DNA of 64,000 bases from JBBSDP01 sp963754335 (GTDB taxonomy: Bacteria > Planctomycetota > Phycisphaerae > Tepidisphaerales > Tepidisphaeraceae). Numbering within the stretch: position 1 is the first letter of the stretch; every line of letters begins with the position of its first letter. The notes beneath the pieces were generated by a model. It had not been told where the DNA came from. It was given only the letters and a program-made list of their open reading frames with translations, and did no database searches. Shown in pieces: positions 7,721 to 16,998 of this stretch. The position numbers were made by a program, and so were the translations under genes. The stretch is from assembly GCA_963754335.1 (NCBI GenBank), contig CAVWFQ010000010.1, positions 744,001 to 808,000 of the forward strand, given 5' to 3'.

Positions 7721-9855
7721 TCAAATGGTCTGGCGTGCCGCCAGCTCGGCGAAAAGTCCGGGCTGGGCGACCAGTGCGTCATAAGTTCCCGACTGCACGA
7801 TTGTCCCGTTTTTCATCACCAGAATCCGGTCGGCATTGCGAACTGTGCTGAGGCGGTGCGCAATCAGGATTCGGGTAGATTTTACACGTTCGAGACAGCG
7901 GCAAACCCGCGCCTGGGTCAGGTTGTCCAGCGCGCTCGTCGCCTCGTCGAGAAGAAAAATCCGCGGGTTGCCAACCAGGGCGCGGGCGATCATCAGTTGC
8001 TGCCGCTGGCCGCCGGACAATGTCGCGCCGCCGTCACCCACCTGCGTATACATCCCCATCGGCATCTGACGGATAACGTCTTCCAGCCCGGCACGGCGCG
8101 CACCGTCCCACGCGTCTTCCTGCGTGAGAGGCAACGCGCCGACGATGTTCATGAAAATCGAACCGGGAAACAGCGCACCGTTCTGAAGAACGACTCCCAA
8201 CTGGCGCCTGATCGAATAGACGTCGAGCGTGGCCAGATCCCGGCCGTCGTAGCGAATCGATCCGGCTTCGGGCGTTTCGAATCCGAGCAGGAGCCGCAGC
8301 AGCGTTGATTTCCCCGATCCCGAGGGTCCGACAATCGCCACGAATTCGCCGGGACTGATCTGAAAGCTCAAGTCGCGCAATACCGGCGGCTGATCCGGAT
8401 AACGAAATGAAAGGTTGGCCACCTCGAGCCGGCCGGTGAGCGTGCCGGAGGGGGCTCTGGTGCTGTCGCTCTCCGGCAGCGCGCGAAGGATGGGTCGCGC
8501 CCGTTCGTAAATCGGCAGCACCCGCATGGCGTTGACCAGCGCCGCGCTGGCCGCCGCAGTGGTGAGCAGGAACGATCCGAACGCCGCGATGAACGCCAGA
8601 AATCGACCCGTGGAAAGAGCAGACAACTCCGAATGCCGCCCGAGCTTTCCCGGCTCCATGATCCAATACATGGCAAGAAAAACGGCGGCGGTGGAGATCA
8701 TCGCAAAGCCGGCATTGAACGCGAGCAATCGAATCACGATTTTTCGCGCCGCAAGGGAGAGCCGCTGCTGCTGGGCGAATAGCCTTGTCCAGATTCCAAT
8801 TGCCCGTCCCTCGGCGCCCGCCACGCGCAGCTTGCTGATTCCGGCGAGCAATTGGAGCACCAGCGCGCCGGTTCTCCCCGTCTGATCGCAGAGTGCCCGC
8901 TGGCATCGCATTTCCCGCCAGCCGAACAGCGCCGTCGCTCCGGTCGAAATCAGCGCGAGCATTGTCGCCAGCAATGCCAGCCGCGCGCTGAAAACAAAAA
9001 GAATGACGAAGGAGATCAGCGAGAAGATCGCCCCGAGCATGGCCGAGAGCAACGAATCCGTCAGCACCAGCCGCATCTGGTTGAACGCGGTGGCGCGGTC
9101 GGCCAGATCACCAACGGCGTATCGCCGAAAGAAGGAGGCGGGAAGACTCAGAAGCCGATCCCACAATCCGGATTGCGCCGCCATTTCCATCTTCCCCTGT
9201 CCCCGTTGCGTGGCGATCGAGCCGGACAATCGAAACATCGCTCCGCAGAGCGCGACAACGATCAGGATTGCAATGAGCTGATAGACGCCGTGCCGATCGG
9301 CTTCGGGAATGAGCGAATCGAAGACCGCCCCGGTCGCAAATGGAATGACGCCCGCCAGAAGTCCCCCGGCCGTGGCGGTCCAGAGCATCCGAATCAACTC
9401 AGGTCGGCAATCTTCAGCGCTGAATCGAAGCAGTTGCCATCCGCTCAGTGGGCCGGCCGGAAACGGCCGGCTGAATTCGTAGGCGTAGCGACCCAGCCGT
9501 CCGCGCAGTTTCCGGTCCAGTTCGACGTAGTCTCCGGTGACCGGATCGACGGCCCGATATCCACCGCCGGCCGGGACCAGCGCAACCGGCCGGCGCTCGT
9601 CGTCCATGAATCCCACCAGCGGGCCGTTGCTGTTGCGCCACCAGCGCCGATCAAGCGCGACGCGCCGCGCCGGAATCGATTTGCGGCGGCGATGCCGCTC
9701 ACTTCCACATGAATCTGCGCACCCGCGTCGATTTCCCCATCACTGCGACGGAACTGGGGAACCGTCACGACATTCATCCCGGCCGCATGTGCAACGATTC
9801 GACACGCGGCGGCCAGCGCCACATCGGTCGCCGATCCCTCATCCTGCGGCCGCAC
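7721..9855 (-). CDS. NHLM-type bacteriocin export ABC transporter, second unit (ATP-binding/permease)
   Basis: An inner-membrane ABC half-transporter of the NHLM bacteriocin family. An N-terminal region (ATDVALAAACRIV, then RRVALDRRWW and GPLVGF) resembles the family-specific soluble domain. A six-helix exporter domain (GLLAGVIPFATGAVFDSL onwards) and an ATPase domain follow, with Walker A GPSGSGKST, signature LSGGQRQQ and Walker B IFLLDEATSALD. The frame changes once near 9675. Upstream, the reading frame is continuous with the C39 transporter and no stop lies between them, so the two units may be one polypeptide; GTG codons at 9855 and 9822 are the only plausible separate starts. It probably works with the C39 unit and the HlyD protein to export the lanthipeptides. 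Confidence 0.85.
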
Positions 9856-12094
9856 GGTCGGAAGGCCGTCGTCATCGTGAGTTGCGTCCGGGGCCGACGC
9901 CGCATTCTGCTCCGCAACGTCGACTGGCTGCGCCTCGCGAAGCAGTCTCAGATACGGTCCATCCGTCGCCCGCAATTTCGCGTGTGTTCCTCTCTGGGTC
10001 ACCACCCCCTTTTCCAGCACAATGATCTCATGACTGTCGCGGATGGTGCTCAGCCGGTGGGCAACGATCAGGCAGGCGCACCCGCGTTCGCGCAGGTTTG
10101 CGACAATCGCAGCTTCGGTCGCGGCATCCAGGGCGCTGGTGGCTTCATCGAGAATCAGGATCGAAGGACTCATCGCCAGCGCCCGGGCAATTTCCAGTTG
10201 TTGGCGCTGACCTCCGCTGAAATTGACGCCACCTTCGGCGACGGGACCGTCGTAGCCGAACGATCGGCGTTCGATTTCCTCGTGAATGCACGCATCGCGC
10301 ACGGCCGCGATGATATCCTCCTCCGGAATTTCCGGATTCCAGAGTGTGAGATTGTCGCGCACCGTCCCCTGAAAAAGCACAATATCCTGATCCACCATCG
10401 CCACCGATCGCTTGATGACGTCGGGACTGATCTGATCGTCTTCTTTTCCATCGAAGAGAATCCGGCCCTCCCACGGCCGATACAGACCGGCAACGAGTCG
10501 AGCCACCGTGGACTTTCCACTTCCCGTCGCTCCGACGATCGCGACGCGATCACCCGCACGCAATTCGAGCGAAAAATCGCGCAACAGGGGAGAAGCGGTG
10601 CGGCTATAGCCAAAAGTCACTCGATCCAGCCGCAGTTGAAGTACGGTCTTCGATCCCAGGCCTGGCGGTTCTTCAGGCTGTGGCGCTGCTCCGATGCAGC
10701 GGCTGTCGGGCAGAACCCGCAGGACGTCGTCGAGCCGGGAAATATCTCCATGCGCCTCCTGAAGCGCTCCGCCCAATTCGACAAGCTGTCCGATGGGTTC
10801 GAGAAAGAACAGATTCCACGCCTGGAAGGCAACCAGCATCCCAATCGTGATGTGGCCGTCCATCACGCGGAGGGCGCCGATGCCGAGCACCAGAGCGATG
10901 TCGATTGCCAGGAGGAGCGGCGGAACTGACGCCAGCAGCCGGGTCGAAGTGCCGAGTTGCTGCTCGGAGTTCAGCAGGTTGACTTCAAATCCAAGCCAGC
11001 GAACAAAGAATTCCGATTCCTGACCGCTCGCCTTGAGCGTTTCCATGATCTGGAGGCCGGCCATGGCGGCCCCGCCGGTCTTTTCGCGATCGCGCAGCAG
11101 TCGCCGATTCCCGTCGATCTGCCGTCGCGACGTCCATTTGAGCACGACAAAATTCAGCAGCGCGACGCCGAGGCTCACGCGCGTCAAAACAGGGTCGTAA
11201 TGCCACATGACCGCGCCGAAAAAGGCCACCACAAGCAATTTGCACGCGGCGCCGCCGAATTGAACTGCCAGGAGCTGCGCGAGGCGATCGTTCAGCGCCA
11301 CTCGCGTCGCCAGAGATCCCGGATCACGCTGAAGAAAAAAGGAGATGGGGAGCTGGAGCAGATGCCTGAAAAACTGGTTCGTTCCCGAAATGCTCAGCTT
11401 GATCTGGAGGCGCACACGCGCATTTTGCTGCAGCCAGGTCAGGATCGCCACGACAAGCCCCGTCCCAATCATCGCGAGAATCAGAGGTCGCACCCAATCA
11501 CTCAAGCCCTGCACCAGAAAATGATCGATGAAAGCTCGGGTGTAGGCGGGAAAAACCACCTCGGGGACAACCAGAGCGAGACTTGCCACGGCAACGAAGA
11601 AGAGGGCCGGTATTGCACCGCCAGCGCGAGAGAGGCGCCCGGACCATGCCGGATCCGCGTTTTTCCCTTCGAAACTCCGGGCCCGGCTCGAGCTTGAGCA
11701 GGATGCCGGTAAACGATCTTTCAAATTGTTCCCTGTCTACTCGCACCGGACCGCACGCCGGATCGTTGATATGAAAGTATCGCCGGCCGACGCCTTCAAT
11801 CACGACAAAATGTTTAAGTTCCCAAAAGGCGATCAGCGGAAGCCTCATCCCCGCCAGCTCGTTGACCTCCTTCTTGAGTCCGGCCGCCTGCATTCCGTAA
11901 GCGCGAGCGGCCTCGAGGATATTGCGAGCGCTGGTTCCATCTCGGGTGACATTGCAGGCGTGACGCACCTCTTCCAGCGGCACCCGGCGTCCGTAATGTG
12001 CAAGCACGATCGCAAGGGCCGTCGCTCCGCATTCGGCGGTTTCCATCTGAAGGATTGTCGGCGTCCTTACCCGCCGCGCCGGCCACCATCGCAT
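9856..12094 (-). CDS. lanT: NHLM-type ABC transporter with N-terminal C39 peptidase
   Basis: This exporter removes double-glycine leaders and transports the core peptide. The C39 domain (about residues 8-140) has the catalytic Cys in METAECGATAL (Cys22), His in LKHFVVIEG (about 97) and Asp in NDPA (about 113). A permease domain follows, then an ATPase domain with GATGSGKST, FSGGQRQQ and ILILDEATSALD. One frame change lies near 11650, between peptidase and permease domains. The ATG at 12094 gives a protein starting MRWWPARRVRTPT. The ATPase domain ends near 9950 and the frame runs on without a stop into the second ABC unit, so a fused C39-ABC-ABC protein of about 1458 residues is possible. The peptidase matches the GG sites of precursors A and B. 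Confidence 0.87.
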
Positions 12095-12168
12095 CGAGCC
12101 AAACCTTTCAACTACGCTTGATCCGCGAACATATCGGTATGGCCCGGCAACGGAAAGAGCGGGTAAGG

Positions 12169-13422
12169 TCAGCTCGGGTTGTCGGCCAATCCAGTTGCCT
12201 GTTTCAGGCCGGGGACAATCAGTTCCACCGGGTGTTGCTTTTGGACGGTGACCAGCGCGCTGCAGAGGGTTCCGCGCGTCAGGCTCCCGGCGGGCCCTTT
12301 GCCGGACGACCACTTGTATCCGCTCGGCGACGACGGGTCGGGGAGAAGCTCAACCAGCACGGCGATCATCGGGCCCTGATCCAGCAACGAATCGACCAGT
12401 TGCGGATTTCCCAGGGCGCTCTCCGCCTCCTGGCGCGTAACCGGAAACTCACCGATGCTTTTCACGCGGCCCAGCACATACCCGAACTCTTCCTTGTGAA
12501 AATCGGACGGCGAAAGGTGAACCGCCATCTGACTGCGGAGCCGGGTGGCCTCTGCCAGAGGCACGTAAAGCAGCGCCTGGAGCGGCGCAGGTTCCGCGCC
12601 GGCGGCTTCAACGGTCAGGAGCGGAGTTCCGACGGCGACCTGTGCCCCGGATTTCACCAGGACCTGTAACACCCGTCCATCTCCGGAGGCGAGAATCATT
12701 CGCAACGGCGGAAGCGCCACATCCGCCGCCGCATCGGCCATTTCCGCAATGACCTGCCCCTGGCGGACAAGATCGCCGGGCGCCACCCGCAGACGCGTGA
12801 TTTGGCCGGCGACGATCGCCGCGACGGTATCGACTCCGCCCGGCTTGATCAGGATCCCCTGCCCGCCGACGCGAGTCGAAACCGTTCCAAACAGTGCCCA
12901 GCCGACTGCGACCGCGAGCAGTCCGATGACGGCAAAAAGGATCAGCCAATTCATCGGGCGCGTCACGCGGAACATCTTGTCCATTTCCTCTGACGCCGAC
13001 GCATGGCGAACCGCATGATCACGGAAGAGCGGATGATTCGCGGGGCGGGCATTCTGCACGGGCGCCGGAGCGGACATCGAAGTCCGAACCGGCGCGGGAG
13101 CCGGTGCATGAACCGGGGCGGCGGGAGCGGACTCGGGCCGGCGCGCCTGCGGTTCCAATCGAGATACTTTCGGAGGAGCGACGGGAGCCGCCCGCAACGG
13201 AGCAACTCTTGCGCTCGCCACGTGGTCAGGCCGCGGAAGTGGAACGCTCGTGCGGACGCGACGCGATAAGTTGGAATCGGCCGCCGGGGTAGCAGCCCCG
13301 GAACGGGCGCGGGAGCCTGGAGATCGACTCGCAACCGATTGGGCCGCCCGGCGGAGGGCGGTATTCAGATGACGGCTGTCCGAATTGCTGTCGGAAATAT
13401 TGATGGTTGGGGTCGATTCCAT
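12169..13422 (-). CDS. HlyD-family adaptor of the NHLM export system, long Pro/Ala-rich N-terminus
   Basis: A periplasmic adaptor that should link the ABC exporter to the outer envelope. After one transmembrane helix (about residues 158-179) come lipoyl-like half-motifs (VAAIVAGQITRLRVAPGDLV, then GDGRVLQVLVKSGAQV) and a beta-barrel part, as in NHLM secretion proteins. Unusually, about 150 residues precede the helix. They are rich in Pro, Ala, Ser and Arg, predicted to be disordered and to face the cytoplasm. The ATG at 13422 (MESTPTINISDSN) is supported by the paralogue at 13558-14279, which begins in the same way. The gene is intact and ends 75 bp before lanT. Confidence 0.85.
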   Translation of the reverse strand: MESTPTINISDSNSDSRHLNTALRRAAQSVASRSPGSRARSGAATPAADSNLSRRVRTSVPLPRPDHVASARVAPLRAAPVAPPKVSRLEPQARRPESAPAAPVHAPAPAPVRTSMSAPAPVQNARPANHPLFRDHAVRHASASEEMDKMFRVTRPMNWLILFAVIGLLAVAVGWALFGTVSTRVGGQGILIKPGGVDTVAAIVAGQITRLRVAPGDLVRQGQVIAEMADAAADVALPPLRMILASGDGRVLQVLVKSGAQVAVGTPLLTVEAAGAEPAPLQALLYVPLAEATRLRSQMAVHLSPSDFHKEEFGYVLGRVKSIGEFPVTRQEAESALGNPQLVDSLLDQGPMIAVLVELLPDPSSPSGYKWSSGKGPAGSLTRGTLCSALVTVQKQHPVELIVPGLKQATGLADNPS

Positions 13423-13557
13423 TGGATTTTCCCGTAAGCGATCGGCTGAGCCGGTCTTCCTGTCCAACACGGATGCTTCAATCGGGATACCCGGTATCGC
13501 GAGACGACCTGCGCAAAAAAAAGCCTGAAAAAACGATTGGAGCAGCCGAAACCGGTC

Positions 13558-14279
13558 CTACCACGCCTTGCCGGTCCGACGGGACCATCGAGCGGCAAAG
13601 TCAGACGTTGGAGGATTCGACGTCGATTCCTGAAGCGCGTTACTCGAAGCGGCCTCGGAATCCGTCTGATTTGCCACGCCGGATCCTGTGGACCCGGATC
13701 CGGGTCCACAGGACCCGGCGTGAGAAGAATCGTGAAACAACTTCCCGACCCCCTGGGTAAATTTGGCCTCCATCCCGAATGACGCCCAGGCGGCAGTGCC
13801 GGTGACCAGTCCGATTAAGGCCCAGACAAGCATCCGTTTCGTCGGAAGCGCCGCGCGGAATAACCGATCCGTTTTCCTGCAACCGCGAGGACGTCGAACC
13901 GCCTGATCACGGAAACGCGGGCGAATTGCGGCACGGGGATTCTGCCCCGACGCCTGAACCGGCACGCGTGACCGAGCTGCAGCCTGTACCGGGACCGCCT
14001 TGGGGGGCTGCGGCTCTGGGCGAGATACCTTGGGAGGAGCGATTGGAGCAGCCCGCAGCGGGGCAACCCGTGGGCTCCCCTTTTCCGGCGCGGAAGCGGA
14101 AGATTCGCCCGGAGGCGACGCGATACGTTCGAGTCAGCCGAAGGCGAAGCGGCTCCAGGATGGGCTCGGGAAACGGAAGATCGGCCAGAGACCGATTGAG
14201 CCGCCCGGCGAATCGCGGTATTCAGCTGAAGGCTGTCCGCAGGGGTATCGAAAATATTGATGGTCGGCGTCGAATCCAT
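13558..14279 (-). pseudogene. truncated paralogue of the NHLM HlyD adaptor
   Basis: The translation starts MDSTPTINIFDTPADS and follows the neighbouring HlyD protein through the Pro/Ala/Arg-rich region and the transmembrane helix (LVWALIGLVTGTAAWASFG), with a one-base frame change near 14085. Soon after the helix it stops resembling HlyD: the lipoyl and barrel domains are absent, and the rest encodes a Ser/Gly/Thr-rich tail over a 48-nt palindrome (13675-13722), ending at 13558. It is probably a duplicated and truncated adaptor gene. A small membrane protein with a role of its own is possible, because its start and the order of its parts are preserved. Confidence 0.65.
13675..13722. repeat. 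48-nt near-perfect palindrome
   Basis: Positions 13684-13713 are a perfect 30-nt palindrome centred on GGATCC, and the 9-nt flanks are also complementary except for one base. It lies inside the 3' part of the truncated HlyD paralogue, just after the point where similarity to HlyD is lost. There is essentially no loop, unlike the other inverted repeats of the window. Confidence 0.85.
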
Positions 14280-14615
14280 TTGATTCTCTCGTGAGCACTT
14301 GGCAGATCTCCACTTCCTGGGGAGCAGCCGCCCGCGGCTTGCCATCGCGAGCGGGCGCTTCAACGAGGGATACCCCATTCCCTTCGTCAGCCTGCGCCGA
14401 TAAGCGGTCGTCGTCGCAACCCCCGCGCGGCGGGCTCACTTCACTGAAGCGAGCCGAACCCATCGCACTATCTGCCGGCACATTCGGAATAGTCAACCCA
14501 TCTTAACGAAGAAATACTTCGCTTATCCGCTTCCACTCCGAATTCGTTAAGACCAATCTGCAATTCACGGTATGTTCCCTCGGGGAATCGCCACGTCTTT
14601 TTAAGGAGCAGTCCA
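14280..14615. promoter_or_regulatory. divergent intergenic region between export operon and small peptide gene
   Basis: This 336-bp gap holds no convincing gene. It must contain the promoter of the leftward export operon and the rightward promoter of the peptide gene at 14616. The stretch just before the peptide gene is less GC-rich (CCATCTTAACGAAGAAATAC) and ends with a strong ribosome-binding site, AAGGAG at 14603-14608. I could not pick out convincing -35/-10 pairs. Confidence 0.4.
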
Positions 14616-14747
14616 ATGACTGAGAAGAAGAACGAACAGAAGAAGGCTTATATTGAGCCGAAGCTGACCACGCAGGGGACCGTCCAAGAGGCGACCCAGG
14701 GTGTCAGGAACAGCAGCCAGCTGCCCTGCTTCCCCGCTGTCGATTGA
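14616..14747 (+). CDS. 43-residue RiPP-like precursor with lasso-type leader motif
   Basis: The peptide starts MTEKKNEQKKAYIEPKL and contains an exact match to the leader rule YxxPxLxxxGxxxxxT (Tyr12, Pro15, Leu17, Gly21, Thr27), the motif bound by the RiPP recognition element in lasso peptide systems. The predicted core after Thr27-Gln28 is 15 residues starting GVRNSS and ending PAVD. It has no Asp or Glu at core positions 7-9, where a lasso ring would close; the only acidic residue is the last. AAGGAG lies 7 bp before the ATG and a terminator-like hairpin follows, so the gene looks real. No lasso cyclase or protease gene is in the window. It could be a substrate of enzymes elsewhere, or a cargo of the adjacent exporter. 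Confidence 0.65.
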   Translation: MTEKKNEQKKAYIEPKLTTQGTVQEATQGVRNSSQLPCFPAVD

Positions 14748-14793
14748 ACGCGTCGGAGGTCAATTCTTCCGCCGAGAATCTCTCGATTCAATT

Positions 14794-14827
14794 CGCCCAC
14801 GGTATTCGTATCGCGGGCGTTTTTTTT
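14794..14827 (+). terminator. terminator after the lasso-leader-like peptide
   Basis: CGCCC (14794-14798) pairs with GGGCG (14815-14819) around a 16-nt interior that can pair only in part, followed by eight T residues (14820-14827). The stem is weaker than the lanthipeptide terminators but the T-run is clear. It lies 47 bp after the peptide stop. Confidence 0.65.
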
Positions 14828-14949
14828 GCACCTCAGTTCGGCCGCGCCCGTTTACCGGTGCGCCCGATGCCGATGATCAATCGCGGTTTGTTTTTCAACG
14901 ATCTAACAGCCCACGCGCGGGCCGGCCCGGATCGACATATCGTTCGGAA

Positions 14950-15180
14950 ATGACCAGCTCCAACCTCGAGCCCCAGCAGGTCGCCAGGCTTCGCGCGGAC
15001 ATCGGCCGCCAGTTGCGCTACCTCAACAAACTGTGCGGCCGCTGCCAGCACCTTCACTGGCCGGTTGATGATCCAGTGGCAGCGGCGGCGCATCGCGCCC
15101 GCGACGTCATGCAGGATTTATTTACCGCCGTCGGCTATGCCGGCCAGTCGCACGGGGTGGGAAAGCCGGAGAGGCGATAG
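14950..15180 (+). CDS. small hypothetical protein
   Basis: A 76-residue protein starting MTSSNLEPQQVARLRADIG. It has a helical N-terminal half, then LCGRCQHLHWP (CxxC followed by HxHW) and a second helical stretch (AAAHRARDVMQDLF). The Cys and His could bind a metal, but I know no family with this pattern. It stands alone between the peptide terminator and the sigma-factor gene on the same strand. Confidence 0.45.
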   Translation: MTSSNLEPQQVARLRADIGRQLRYLNKLCGRCQHLHWPVDDPVAAAAHRARDVMQDLFTAVGYAGQSHGVGKPERR

Positions 15181-15345
15181 AACCCCGCCGATGCGGCGTT
15201 GGCGAGCGATTGGCATCGCCGAGCGGGGACCATGGCAAGGTTCTGATGATCATTCGGAAATGCAATCTTTTCCCCACCGGCGCGGCCAATTGATTCGTTA
15301 ACCAATGTTCGTGCTTGCCTGTCCATATCACCCGTATTAAAGTGC

Positions 15346-16131
15346 TTGCGAATTCTCCCGAGGAAGTGGGATTTCTCATCCGTGGAAGATGCAAACGGCA
15401 AAAACGAGGCGATTCCGCTCACCAACTGGTCCCTGGTCCGGCGGGCGGGTGAGGAATCCGGTGAAGCCAAACGGCTGGCGCTGGGCGAGCTTCTTCCCCG
15501 CTATCTGGGGGCGATGCGGTCCCATCTCATGTTCCGCCAGCGATTGAGCCCGGTTGACGCCGAGGACATGGTTCAGGCGTTCGTTGCCACCAAGGTTCTC
15601 GAGGCGGATCTGATCTCCAGCGCCGATCCGGGGCGCGGCAGGTTCCGAACGTTTCTGCTCACGTCTCTCGACCGATTCGCTTACAACCAGATCCGCGACC
15701 GCAAGGCAAAAAAACGCGGCGGCGATAAGCGGGTGGCGTTTGAGGATGATTTTGATCTGGCGTCCCCCGACCGGGAGCCACAGGATGCGTTCGATGTCGA
15801 ATGGGCGCGTCAGGTCCTCGGTGAAACGCTCCGCAGGATGGAAGCCGCCTGCATCGCCGACGGACGCGAGGATCTCTGGGGAATGTTCCAGGCGCGGGTG
15901 GTTGCGCCGACGCTCGGCGAAGGCAAAGCGGTTGATTACGACGTGCTGGTGAAGCGCTTCGGATATAAATCCCCGTCGCAGGCTTCAAACGCGCTCATTT
16001 CCGCCAATCGAAAATTTCAGAGAACGCTCCGCGAGGTGATCGGGGAATATGAATCGGACGAAAGCGCGATAGAATCGGAGATCAGCGACCTGCGCATCAT
16101 TCTTGGCGGCTCGCGGCCGAACAGCGACTGA
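15346..16131 (+). CDS. ECF-like sigma-70 family RNA polymerase sigma factor
   Basis: A 261-residue sigma factor of the planctomycete ECF-like type. Region 2 is visible as LSPVDAEDMVQAFVATKVLE followed by GRFRTFLLTSLDRFAYNQIRDRKAKKR, which recalls the core-binding and -10-recognition helices. A C-terminal helix-turn-helix-like region (DYDVLVKRFGYKSPSQASNA) would read the -35 element. The start is uncertain: TTG at 15346 or GTG at 15382 (protein starting VEDANGKNEAIPL). No anti-sigma gene is adjacent. Its position next to the kinase and T6SS-like genes suggests it controls them, but this is inference. Confidence 0.72.
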   Translation: MRILPRKWDFSSVEDANGKNEAIPLTNWSLVRRAGEESGEAKRLALGELLPRYLGAMRSHLMFRQRLSPVDAEDMVQAFVATKVLEADLISSADPGRGRFRTFLLTSLDRFAYNQIRDRKAKKRGGDKRVAFEDDFDLASPDREPQDAFDVEWARQVLGETLRRMEAACIADGREDLWGMFQARVVAPTLGEGKAVDYDVLVKRFGYKSPSQASNALISANRKFQRTLREVIGEYESDESAIESEISDLRIILGGSRPNSD

Positions 16132-16132
16132 A

Positions 16133-16196
16133 CTTTGTGGTGCGGGCTTCCAGCCTGCTCTATTGAGGGAGCAGGCTCGAAGCCCGCACCACAAAG
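16133..16196. repeat. palindromic REP-like element, family 3
   Basis: Arms of 28 nt (16133-16160 and 16169-16196) are complementary with one mismatch around an 8-nt loop. The arm begins CTTTGTGGTGCGGGCTTCCA. It starts directly after the sigma-factor stop codon and ends 37 bp before the next gene. A short loop and long stem would make a strong RNA hairpin between the two genes. Confidence 0.82.
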
Positions 16197-16233
16197 CAAA
16201 GAAAGTGGGCCAGAGCGCCAACAGAGGCACATC

Positions 16234-16734
16234 ATGGACGATCGATCAATTCATGCGAGCAATCCAAAGGCCCTGGCCACATTCTTCGGCGGATCGGATG
16301 AGGTCTGGGGAGAAGAAGACCTCGCGGCGATTCTGCGGCATCAGTTGAGTGCTCCGCTGGGTTTCGATCTGAAGCGAATGGGCGCCGACAGCCGCAAGAC
16401 CGTTGCGCATTTCACGCGCTCATCGACGCAACGGCTTAAGACCTTTGCGGATCTTTTCGGTCATCCCGATCCGCCAGTCGACCTGCTCTCGCTGGCCAAG
16501 GAATTCGGAAAGACCGCTGACGGCGGAACCGTGCCCCGGGACGTGGGCCTGGTTCTCTACTACGCCGCGGTGCTGGTGGCGCGATTGCGTTGTGATTCCC
16601 GAATTTCGGATCTGAGCGATTCGGATTTACTGACCGGCGTTGAGTGGGTTCTTCGCCGAACCTGGCTCGACGAAAGCATGCGTCATTTGTTCGAACAGGG
16701 GGCGAAGTTCCTCCGCCCGCCGGAACCTGCGTAA
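16234..16734 (+). CDS. hypothetical protein downstream of the sigma factor
   Basis: A 166-residue soluble protein starting MDDRSIHASNPKALATFFGG. It is mainly alpha-helical, with no signal peptide, membrane segment or recognised motif. It lies 100 bp after the sigma-factor gene on the same strand and may be cotranscribed with it across the inverted repeat. A regulatory partner of the sigma factor is one possibility suggested only by position. Confidence 0.6.
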   Translation: MDDRSIHASNPKALATFFGGSDEVWGEEDLAAILRHQLSAPLGFDLKRMGADSRKTVAHFTRSSTQRLKTFADLFGHPDPPVDLLSLAKEFGKTADGGTVPRDVGLVLYYAAVLVARLRCDSRISDLSDSDLLTGVEWVLRRTWLDESMRHLFEQGAKFLRPPEPA

Positions 16735-16855
16735 TGCAGCGTTCGCCGAGGGCGTGGCCATTTTTCCGGGCTCTGCTCTCATTATTTCGAACTCCAGAGG
16801 AGAATTTGAATCCTTCGCGCCCGTCACGGATTGCTAGTAGTCTGAAATCAGGATA

Positions 16856-16951
16856 ACCGCGAAGGCGCGAGGGCGCGAAGAAGACGGGGGACAATCTTAA
16901 AACCATCGGAGGCTTTCTTGTATTTCTCCGCGCCCTTCGCGTCTTCGCGGT
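16856..16951. repeat. palindromic REP-like element, family 4
   Basis: The left arm ACCGCGAAGGCGCGAGGGCG (16856 on) and the right arm ending CCTTCGCGTCTTCGCGGT (to 16951) are complementary with a one-base gap and a mismatch, about 23 nt each, around a 50-nt loop. It lies between two convergent genes (stops at 16734 and 16999). Confidence 0.7.
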
Positions 16952-16998
16952 AACTCGCATTTGATTGGACCGCGAAGTGCGAAAGAAAGCGGATCGCG

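Noticed and set aside
7836..10929. Long plus-strand open frames opposite the two ABC transporter units
   Set aside because: They are antisense to well-conserved ATPase and permease motifs and encode Arg/Gln-rich sequence with no family resemblance.
14616..14747. Complete lasso peptide cluster
   Set aside because: Only the leader motif fits. The core has no acidic residue at the ring position, and no asparagine-synthetase-like cyclase or transglutaminase-like protease is in the window.
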